5,808 bases of DNA from an uncultured Clostridia bacterium (GTDB taxonomy: Bacteria > Bacillota > Clostridia > TANB77 > CAG-508). Of the stretch, positions 1 to 5,808 are shown piece by piece. The stretch spans positions 1 to 5,808 of the forward strand of contig CANRFS010000088.1 in assembly GCA_947629965.1 (NCBI GenBank). The letters run 5' to 3'. Position 1 is the first letter of the stretch, and each line of letters starts with the position of its first letter. The translations under genes were made by a program, and so were the position numbers. Below the pieces are notes generated by a model. That model had not been told where the DNA came from. It made no database searches and saw only the letters and a list, made by a program, of their open reading frames with translations.

Positions 1-86
1 TTTGGTGTTAATATTGTAACAATTTTATCAAAATCTGCTACTGTTTTTTCCGCAATTATTAATCCCTTCGTTTTTAATAATTTCAT
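1..86 (-). CDS. recO: RecO, DNA repair/recombination mediator, N-terminal fragment (runs off left edge)
   Basis: The first 28 codons of a gene continue past the left edge. The visible protein begins MKLLKTKGLIIAEKTVADF and goes on to a DKIVTILTP segment. This matches the start of the OB-fold of RecO, which typically has the form K-x-x-G-(I/L)-(V/I)-I-x-E ... D-K-(I/L)-(V/I)-T-(I/L)-L-T. RecO helps load RecA onto SSB-coated single-stranded DNA in the RecFOR repair pathway. The ATG at 86-84 is the only reasonable start and has AAGGCGG upstream at 99-93. The gene begins inside the tail of yqzL, in the +1 frame relative to it, so translation is probably coupled. The order era-yqzL-recO is the usual Firmicutes arrangement and supports the call. 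No in-frame CGG codon occurs in the visible part. The identity is fairly sure; only the N-terminus can be judged. Confidence 0.85.
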   Translation of the reverse strand, partial: MKLLKTKGLIIAEKTVADFDKIVTILTP

Positions 87-195
87 AGTTTTCCGCCTTC
101 ATATTTTCTTCTATCTCTGTTATTTGTTTAAATTCTAGAAATGTATCTATATTTCCTGTATTCTTAAAGGTATTCCATGCTATTTGTTTTATCAT
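28..195 (-). CDS. yqzL: YqzL-like small conserved protein
   Basis: This small ORF of 55 codons plus TGA begins MIKQIAWNTFKNTGNID and continues TFLEFKQITEIEE. The pattern W-x-x-F-x-x-T-G-(N/D)-I-(D/E)-x-(F/Y)-L-x-(F/Y)-K is that of the YqzL family, a short protein of unknown function that sits between era and recO in many Firmicutes. The ATG at 195-193 is the only possible start, because an in-frame TGA lies two codons upstream. GGGAG at 210-206 is a good ribosome binding site. The last 19 or so codons overlap the start of recO in another frame. The residues in this overlap (from about residue 37) are low in recognisable pattern and look like tail sequence with recO as the constrained frame. 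Bacillus YqzL is slightly shorter, by about ten residues as I recall. No function can be assigned from the sequence. Confidence 0.8.
   Translation of the reverse strand: MIKQIAWNTFKNTGNIDTFLEFKQITEIEENMKAENYEIIKNEGINNCGKNSSRF
93..99 (-). promoter_or_regulatory. Ribosome binding site of recO inside yqzL
   Basis: On the coding strand AAGGCGG ends six bases before the recO ATG (86-84). It is a weak match to the anti-Shine-Dalgarno sequence, with AAGG the best part, and it is embedded in yqzL codons. It supports the recO start and suggests coupling of recO initiation to ribosomes translating yqzL. Confidence 0.5.
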
Positions 196-205
196 ATGAT
201 TTCAT

Positions 206-210
206 CTCCC
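206..210 (-). promoter_or_regulatory. Ribosome binding site of yqzL
   Basis: GGGAG on the coding strand lies 10 bases before the yqzL ATG. The in-frame TGA just upstream of that ATG fixes the start, so this is the initiation signal. The rest of the 82-base era-yqzL gap (277-196) is A-rich and holds no convincing promoter, terminator or RNA. Confidence 0.6.
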
Positions 211-277
211 TGCTCTCTTTATGTGCAAAGTATTTACATTTACACCTTTAATTTTATCTTCTGCAATATTGCTTTTT

Positions 278-1180
278 TTATTCACTCTTAAATCTTTTTA
301 TTATGCTTTGATTATCTTGCCAATCTTCTTTAATTTTAACCCATAATTTTAAATTTATTTTTGTTCCTAATGTTTTTTCCATGTCTTGTCTTGCATACAT
401 TCCAATTCTTTTTAGCATTGTTCCATCTTTGCCTATTACTATTCCTTTATGGGATTTTTTTAAAACATATATTGTTGCTTCAACATCATATATATCCTGA
501 TCTTTTGTTGTTTTTCTTAAATTCATTTTTTCTACTTCTACAAGTATGCCGTGTGGAACTTCCTCATTTAGTAGTTTTAATGCTTTTTCTCTTATTGCTT
601 CTTCCATTAGCTGTCTTGCAGTTTGATCAGTATATTCTTCTATATCATAATATGCAGGTCCTTCTGGAAGGTGCTTTTCTATTTCATCTAATATTTTATT
701 TGTGTTTTCATTTTTTAAAGCAGATATTGGAATTACTGCTTCAAAATTATATTCTTTTCTGAATATATCTATTAGTTTTAATAGCTTTTCTTTTTCTACT
801 TTATCTATTTTGTTTATAACAAGTATTGTTTTTTTATTTTTCTCTTTTATTTTTTCTAATATTAGCCTATCACCTTTGCCAATTTCTTCTGATGTTGCCT
901 CTACTATAAATAATAATACATCAACATCTTGAATTGCTTGCCAAGCTGTTTCATTCATTGTTTCGCCAAGTTTTGTTTTTGGTTTGTGTATTCCTGGTGT
1001 ATCAATAAAAACTATTTGAGAATTTTCTCTATTTACAATTGCTTTAATTGCAGTTCTGGTTGTTTGACTTTTGTTTGCAGTTATTGCAACCTTTTCTCCA
1101 ACTAAGCTATTTATTAGTGTTGATTTTCCTACATTTGTTCTTCCTATAATTGATACAAATCCCGATTTAAAATTACTCAT
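278..1180 (-). CDS. era: Era, 16S rRNA-binding GTPase for 30S ribosome assembly
   Basis: This is a complete 300-residue Era, the usual length. It binds the 3' end of 16S rRNA and acts as a GTP-dependent checkpoint in small-subunit maturation, partly at the membrane. The GTPase motifs are in order: G1 GRTNVGKST (13-21), G2 region around KSQTTRT (37-43), G3 DTPG (60-63), G4 NKID (123-126) and G5 SAL (153-155). The C-terminal KH RNA-binding domain (about 195-290) carries the conserved IREKAL...VPHGI segment and the GxxG loop in VIGKDGTML. G1 usually reads GRPNVGKS; here the Pro is Thr, an unusual but probably tolerated change because the Lys/Ser P-loop residues are intact. The start is set by GGGAGG at 1190-1185. 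The frame is unbroken and contains no in-frame CGG. It follows nadE by 9 bases and so is co-transcribed with it. Confidence 0.97.
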   Translation of the reverse strand: MSNFKSGFVSIIGRTNVGKSTLINSLVGEKVAITANKSQTTRTAIKAIVNRENSQIVFIDTPGIHKPKTKLGETMNETAWQAIQDVDVLLFIVEATSEEIGKGDRLILEKIKEKNKKTILVINKIDKVEKEKLLKLIDIFRKEYNFEAVIPISALKNENTNKILDEIEKHLPEGPAYYDIEEYTDQTARQLMEEAIREKALKLLNEEVPHGILVEVEKMNLRKTTKDQDIYDVEATIYVLKKSHKGIVIGKDGTMLKRIGMYARQDMEKTLGTKINLKLWVKIKEDWQDNQSIIKRFKSE

Positions 1181-1184
1181 TTTT

Positions 1185-1190
1185 CCTCCC
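1185..1190 (-). promoter_or_regulatory. Ribosome binding site of era, overlapping the nadE stop codon
   Basis: The coding strand reads TAGGGAGGAAAAATG. The TAG (1192-1190) ends nadE, and its final G is the first G of the GGGAGG site of era, four bases before the era ATG. Ribosomes terminating on nadE finish directly on the era initiation signal, which fits coupled translation. If nadE were not read through its frameshift, ribosomes would stop about 500 bases earlier and this coupling would be lost. Confidence 0.8.
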
Positions 1191-3116
1191 TACTGTATAT
1201 CTTTTAGCCACATTTCAAATTCTGCATCGCTTGGCATTCTTAAGTCACCTCTTGGTGATAAGCTTATTGTTCCTACTTTTGGTCCATCTGGCATTGGATT
1301 TCTTTTAAATTGCTGAGTAAAAAATCTTTTAATAAAAGTTTTAAGCCATTTCTTTATTTCTTCTTTACTAAATTTTTTATCAAATGTTTTACAAGCAATG
1401 TAATATATTTTTTTAGGTGATGCTCCATATCTTAAAAAATGATATAAGAAAAAGTCATGTAATACATATGGACCAACTAAACTTTCTGTCATTTGTTTTA
1501 TATTCCCCTCATTATCTGCTGGCAATAATTCTGGCGATATTGGTGTATCTAAAATATCATAAATTGTTTTTTTGCATTCTTCATTTTGGGCATTTTCTGC
1601 AACCCATTCGATTAAGTATTTTACTAAAGTTTTTGGAATACTGCTGTTTACACCATACATGCTCATTTGGTCACCATTGTATGTGCACCATCCGAAGTGC
1701 AAGTTCAGATAAGTCTCCTGTTCCTATTACTATTGCATTTTCTTTGTTTGCAATATCCATTAATATTTGCGTTCTTTCTCTTGCTTGCGCATTTTCATAA
1801 GTTGTATCATGATTATTTTCATTTTGCTCTATATCTTTGAAATGTTCTATACATGTTTTTGTTATGTCTATTTCTTTTAATGTTGCATTATAACTTCTTA
1901 TTAAATTTTTAGCATTTTCATAAGTTCTAGAGCTTGTTCCAAATCCCGGCATTGTTATTGCAATTATATTCTGGTTTGGAATATCCAATATTTTATATGC
2001 TCTTATTGCTACTAAAAAAGCAAGTGTTGAATCAAGTCCTCCTGAAATTCCTATTACAACTTTATTCATTTTAGTATGGACTAGTCTTTTAGCTAATCCG
2101 TAACTTTGAATATTTAATATTTCATTGCAAATTTCATTTATTTTTTTTTTATCATTTGGAACAAAAGGATATTCTTCGTATTCTCTTTCCAAATTTTCTA
2201 TACAGTCTTTTATTTCTACTTCTACTTTTCTATATTTTAATGTGTCTATATCTCCCATATAGCTTATATTTCTTATTCTATCGTTCATTATTCTTTTTGT
2301 GTCGATATCTGAATATATTAAACTGCTTTCAAAATTAAATCTTTCGTTTTCTGCAAGGCATTTTCCGTTTTCATAAATCATACTTGCACCAGAAAATACT
2401 GTGTCTTGAGTAGATTCGTTTATACCGCTTGAGGTATATACATATCCAGAAATTGTTTTTGCAGATTGAGTTTTTACTAAATCTTTTCTATACTCATTTT
2501 TTCCTAATATTTCATTACTTGCAGAAAGATTAAAAATTATTGTACCACCATTTAATGCGATTTTATTACTTGGTGCCTCAACTGCCCATAAGTCTTCACA
2601 AATTTCTATTCCAAAACATATATCTTCATTTTCTTTGTCTTTAAATAACAAATCTGTTCCAAATGGTACTTTTTTGTTAAATAGTTCTATTTCATTTTGT
2701 TTTAAATTTTTGCTAGATGCAAACCATCTTTTTTCATAAAATTCTGCATAATTAGGAATAAAAGTTTTTGGTACTATTCCTAATATTTCTCCTTTTTGAA
2801 TTACAACAGCTGTGTTAAATAATTGGTTTTCAAATTTTATTGGCATTCCTAATATACTTATGATATTTAGACTTTTAGTTTTTTCTATAATTTGATTTAA
2901 ACCCTCTTTTGCTTTTTCAATTAATATATCTTGATAAAATAAATCAGAACAAGAATATCCTGTAATAGATAGCTCTGGAAAGCACACTATTTGAACATTT
3001 TTTGCTTCCGCTTCTTGTATATTACTAATTATTTCATTAACATTAAATTCTATATTTGCAACTTTTAATTTTGGAACTACTGCTCCACATCTTACATATC
3101 CGTGCTCTTTTAGCAT
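1190..3116 (-). CDS. nadE: NadE, glutamine-dependent NAD+ synthetase, with one +1 frameshift
   Basis: This enzyme makes NAD+ from deamido-NAD+ (NaAD), ATP and glutamine-derived ammonia, the last step of NAD synthesis. Read as 3116-1695, skip base 1694, then 1693-1190, it gives 641 residues, normal for the two-domain form. The N-terminal nitrilase-type glutaminase has its Glu-Lys-Cys triad: E48 (CFPELSITGY), K117 (GIVPKTF) and C173 (GIEICEDLW). The C-terminal synthetase has the ATP-pyrophosphatase loop SGGLDS (358-363), GTGDLSELAL (465-474), then after the shift GWCTYNGDQMSMYGVN (475-490) and PKTLVKYLIEW. The unshifted frame ends seven codons after the CGG at TGA, removing the last quarter of the synthetase domain. 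The ATG start has AAAGGAG at 3130-3124. Both halves keep strong family conservation up to the junction, so decay is unlikely. Lack of this activity is normally lethal unless NAD is made another way. Confidence 0.93.
1691..1697 (-). other. Putative +1 frameshift site in nadE (CUU CGG A)
   Basis: On the coding strand CTT (Leu474) is followed by an extra C (base 1694) and then GGA (1693-1691), which should encode the conserved Gly475 of the SELALGW motif. The in-frame codon is therefore CGG. Continuing in frame gives RMVHIQW and a TGA; skipping C gives GWCTYNGD, the family sequence. P-site CUU is also the slip codon of bacterial prfB and yeast Ty1 frameshifting, but no prfB-like Shine-Dalgarno element sits at the right distance; the nearest purine run, AGGAGA, is too far upstream. 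Confidence 0.75.
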
Positions 3117-3122
3117 ATTTTA

Positions 3123-3130
3123 TCTCCTTT
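3123..3130 (-). promoter_or_regulatory. Ribosome binding site of nadE
   Basis: AAAGGAGA on the coding strand lies six bases before the ATG at 3116-3114. It is a near-consensus site and fixes the nadE start. Confidence 0.75.
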
Positions 3131-3139
3131 ATGATTTTT

Positions 3140-3167
3140 ATTTTAACACATAATTTGTTTTTTTCAA
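3140..3167 (-). promoter_or_regulatory. Putative housekeeping-type promoter for the nadE-era-yqzL-recO group
   Basis: In the 76-base mutS-nadE gap the coding strand carries TTGAAA (3167-3162), a 16-base spacer, and TAAAAT (3145-3140), preceded by TGT as an extended -10. Each hexamer is close to the vegetative sigma factor consensus. Transcription would start near 3133, leaving a very short leader before the nadE ribosome binding site. In such AT-rich DNA chance matches are frequent, so this is moderate evidence only. No terminator hairpin is seen after mutS, so readthrough from mutS is also possible. Confidence 0.4.
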
Positions 3168-3192
3168 TATGATTTCTTTTATTAGTATTTCA

Positions 3193-5807
3193 TTATTTTA
3201 TTTTTTCTTTCATTTTAACTAATATATTTAGTGCATCTATCGGTGTTAATTCATTTAAATTAACTTTGTCTATTTCATGTGCAAGTTCTGCCAATTTATA
3301 GTTATACATGTCAAGCTGTCCTGCTTGTACTTTTTTGTTTTCTTTTTCTTGATTCTTTTTTCCTAATATACTTTTTCGCTCTAAGCTTCTTAATATTTCA
3401 TTTGACCTTTTTATTACATCTTGTGGTACACCTGCAAGTTTTGCTACATGAACACCATAGCTTTCATCTGTTCCACCTGGTACAATTTTTCTTAAGAAAA
3501 TTACATCTTCACCTTTTTCTTTTACTGCTATTGAATAGTTTTTTACGCCTTCTAATTGCTCTTCTAATTCTGTAAGTTCATGATAATGCGTTGCAAATAA
3601 TGTTTTTGCTCCACATTTTTCTTTATTTGATATATATTCTACAACTGCCCAAGCAATAGAAAGTCCGTCATAAGTAGATGTTCCTCTTCCTATCTCATCT
3701 AAAATTACAAGGCTGTTTTTTGTAGCTTCTCTTAGTATTTCTGCAACTTCCATCATTTCTACCATGAATGTACTTTGTCCGCATTGCTAAATCGTCTGAG
3801 GCACCTACTCTTGTAAATATTTTATCTACGACACCAATGGTAGCAGATTGGGCTGGTACAAAGCTTCCTATTTGCGCCATTAATGTAATTAGTGCAACTT
3901 GTCTCATATATGTAGATTTACCTGCCATGTTAGGTCCAGTAATTATTGATAATCTATCATTTTTCTCGTCTAAATATGTATCGTTATCTATAAAACTACC
4001 TTGTGGCAACATTTTTTCTATAACAGGATGTCTTCCTCCTTTTATATCAATTACACCACTATTATTAACTATTGGCTTTGCGTAATTTAAGTCTTCTGCT
4101 ACTATTGCAAATGAGGTAAGAACATCTAGAATTGATACTATGTTTGATGCTTTTTGAAGTCTTTCTATATTTATTGCAATCTTATTTCTAATCTCAATAA
4201 ATAGTTTATATTCTAAATCTACTGCTTTTTCTTCTGCTCCTAATATTTTACTTTCTAATTCATTTAGTTCTTCTGTTATGTATCTTTCGCAATTTGCAAG
4301 TGTTTGTTTTCTTATATATCTATCTGGTACTAAATTTAAGTATGATTTGGTTACCTCAAAGAAATATCCAAATACTTTATTAAATCCGACTTTTAAATTT
4401 TTAATTCCAGTTTGTTCTTTTTCTTTTGCTTCTAATTCTATAAGCCAATTTTTGCCATCCAATGTTGCTTCTTTTAGTTCATCTATTTCTTCATTATATC
4501 CTTTTTTTATTATTCCGCCTTCTGTTATTGCAATTGGTGGATCTTCTACTATAGATTTTTCTATTAAATCATGTATATCTGTAAGTTCATCTAAATTTAA
4601 ATATAAATTCTGTAATAGCTCAGATTTACTACTTGCTAAAAGCTTTTTTAAATATGGTAATTGTTTTAAAGAATTTTTAAGCGATATCATATCCCTTGCG
4701 TTAGTATTTCCATAAGATATTTTTCCGAACTAATCTTTCTATATCATAAATTCTTCTTAAAGAGTCTATAATATCTCCTCTAAAAATTAAATTATTTTTT
4801 AATTCTTCTACTGCATTTAATCTTTTATTTATTTCTGTTACATCTAGTAAAGGTTCATTAATCCATTTTCTTAGTAACCTTCCTCCCATAGATGTATATG
4901 TTTTATCTAATACCCAAAGGAGTGTTCCTTTTTTACTCTTATCATTCATTTTTTCTGTTAATTCTAGATTTCTTCTAGAAGTAACGTTTATAGACATATA
5001 TTTTTCTACTAAATACATTTTAATCATATTTATATGTTCTAATTTTATTCTTTGTGTTTGGTTTAAATAGTCTAACAAGCCATTTATTGCTGGAATTTGT
5101 AAATTGGTATTATTTATATTTTGTATTTCTTTTTCGCTATCATCAATAAAGGTATATGTTTGTAATAAGTTATCTACATCTGCTTTAAATATCTCTTCAT
5201 CAAAGCAATTTACATAAGCATTAAATCTTAGCTTTATTTCATCTATTTCTTGTTTGCAATTAAATAGCATTTTATTTACTATAATTTCTGCTGGATTATA
5301 TTTTGAAAGCTCGTCTAAAAGAAGATTAAAATTATTAGCTGATTCTATTTTAGTTGATAAAAATGTACCTGTTGTGATATCACAAACTGCTATTCCAAAA
5401 TATATTCCCTTTTTATATATTGACATTATATAATTATTTTTCTTTTCATCAAGCATATTTGATTCTATTACTGTTCCTGGAGTTACTACTCTTATTACAT
5501 CTCTTTTAACAATTCCTTTTGCTGTTTTTGGATCTTCTAATTGTTCACATATTGCTACTTTGTAGCCTTTTTCTATTAATCTTGCAATATAGCTATCTGC
5601 TGCATGAAAAGGAACTCCGCACATTGGAGCTCTTTCTTCCATACCACAGTCTCTTCCTGTTAGAGTTATTTCTAATTCTCTTGATGCTGTTTTTGCATCA
5701 TCAAAAAACATTTCATAGAAATCGCCTAATCTATAAAATACAATGCAATCCTTATATTCTTCTTTTATTTCCAAATAATGCTTCATCATGGGTGAAAATT
5801 CTGCCAT
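3193..5807 (-). CDS. mutS: MutS, DNA mismatch recognition ATPase, with two +1 frameshifts
   Basis: MutS binds mismatches and small loops in newly made DNA and starts mismatch repair with MutL. Read as 5807-4728, skip 4727, 4726-3782, skip 3781, 3780-3193, it gives 870 residues, the normal length. The N-terminal mismatch-binding domain has GDFYEMF with the Phe30/Glu32 wedge (E. coli F36/E38). Lever and clamp regions follow (about 250-560). The ABC ATPase has Walker A GPNMAGKS (624-631), signature GQSTFMVEM (676-684), Walker B LVILDEIGRG (699-708) and the switch His740 in ATHYHEL. The C-terminus ends in the typical TPIDALNILVKMKEKIK. The ATG at 5807-5805 gives MAEFSPMMKHYLEIKEEYK, the expected family start; its ribosome binding site lies outside the window. 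Frameshifts fall after residue 360 and after residue 675. Every motif is intact once both are applied, which argues against a pseudogene. mutL, the frequent partner, does not follow; nadE does. Confidence 0.93.
3778..3784 (-). other. Putative +1 frameshift site 2 in mutS (AUG CGG A)
   Basis: ATG (Met675) is followed by an extra C (base 3781) and GGA (3780-3778) for Gly676 at the start of the ABC signature GQSTFMVEM. Unshifted reading gives RTKYIHGRN and so on, and ends at TGA 29 codons after the site, losing Walker B. P-site initiator-type re-pairing from AUG to UGC would be poor. This site therefore favours a mechanism acting on the CGGA itself, such as out-of-frame or four-base reading by tRNA-Gly, over classical P-site slippage. 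Confidence 0.75.
4724..4730 (-). other. Putative +1 frameshift site 1 in mutS (GUU CGG A)
   Basis: GTT (Val360) is followed by an extra C (base 4727) and GGA (4726-4724) for Gly361 in the core-domain motif RLVGKISYGNTNARD, a segment well conserved in Firmicutes MutS. Unshifted reading gives RKNILWKY and a TAA. Skipping C restores the family sequence with no residue gained or lost. The downstream AAAAA run begins after the required shift point (it includes the A of GGA), so a homopolymer indel would not explain the extra C. Confidence 0.75.
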
Positions 5808-5808
5808 T

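Noticed and set aside
263..272. Perfect 10-base palindrome GCAATATTGC just after era, followed by a T run on the plus strand
   Set aside because: With no loop it could form only a three-base-pair stem, and the T run is on the wrong strand for terminating the minus-strand operon. It may be chance or a minor protein site, with no support for either.
196..277. A promoter for yqzL-recO in the era-yqzL gap (TTGCAG with a TAAAT-like -10)
   Set aside because: The -10 match is weak and its position ambiguous in A-rich DNA; nothing distinguishes it from background.
1674..1693. UGA or other stop-codon recoding as the reason for the broken frames
   Set aside because: Reading through the stops in the unshifted frame gives no family sequence; a one-base frame change is needed, and TGA ends yqzL as a normal stop.
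1691..1730. A prfB-like internal Shine-Dalgarno stimulator (AGGAGA) upstream of the nadE shift
   Set aside because: It is roughly 15 bases or more from the slip codon instead of the few bases needed in prfB, it encodes the conserved GTGDLS motif, and neither mutS site has an equivalent.
361..4715. Several plus-strand open frames (for example 361-762, 1417-1800, 3279-3575, 4278-4715)
   Set aside because: They lie antisense to era, nadE and mutS, have Leu/Phe/Ile/Ser-rich low-complexity translations caused by the AT-rich complementary strand, no family resemblance and no convincing initiation signals.
1685..4735. Homopolymer sequencing errors as the cause of the three frameshifts
   Set aside because: The extra base is a single C between T or G and GG at each site, not part of a run; long A and T runs across the window show no frame breaks.
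1190..5807. mutS and nadE as pseudogenes or as separately initiated split proteins
   Set aside because: All catalytic motifs are intact on both sides of each break, the breaks share one exact form, and the downstream pieces lack good ribosome binding sites placed to start them independently. Sequence conservation continues right up to each junction.

Overview
The window is strongly AT-rich and every gene lies on the minus strand. It looks like a low-GC Firmicute, probably an uncultured Clostridia lineage. The reasons are the era-yqzL-recO order, Clostridia-like protein sequences, purine-rich GGAGG-type ribosome binding sites, and arginine written almost only as AGA/AGG. The lineage call is inference; no rRNA or other marker is present.

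In the direction of transcription (right to left) the layout is: mutS (mismatch recognition ATPase, 5807-3193); a 76-base gap holding a plausible promoter; nadE (glutamine-dependent NAD synthetase, 3116-1190); era (ribosome-assembly GTPase, 1180-278, 9 bases after nadE); yqzL (small conserved protein, 195-28); and the first 28 codons of recO (from 86, running off the left edge and overlapping yqzL by 59 bases). nadE, era, yqzL and recO look like one operon of housekeeping genes. mutS is upstream, and mutL does not follow it.

The striking result is that mutS is interrupted twice and nadE once, and all three interruptions have the same form. In each, one extra C sits exactly between two codons, directly before a conserved GGA glycine codon, so the reading-frame codon there is CGG followed by A (CUU CGG A, GUU CGG A, AUG CGG A). 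Skipping the C restores full-length, family-like proteins (MutS 870 aa, NadE 641 aa) with no residue gained or lost. By manual scan these are the only three in-frame CGG codons in the window. CGC and CGT are absent as in-frame codons and CGA occurs once. Seven other C-GGA occurrences, where C is the third base of the previous codon, do not disturb the frame. This phase-specific pattern is hard to explain by sequencing error or gene decay. It suggests that CGG is an unassigned or unread arginine codon in this organism and that CGGA is decoded as glycine with a +1 frame change, by slippage or by a four-base-reading tRNA-Gly. That is the candidate undescribed system here. The genes are annotated as functional frameshifted CDSs rather than pseudogenes.
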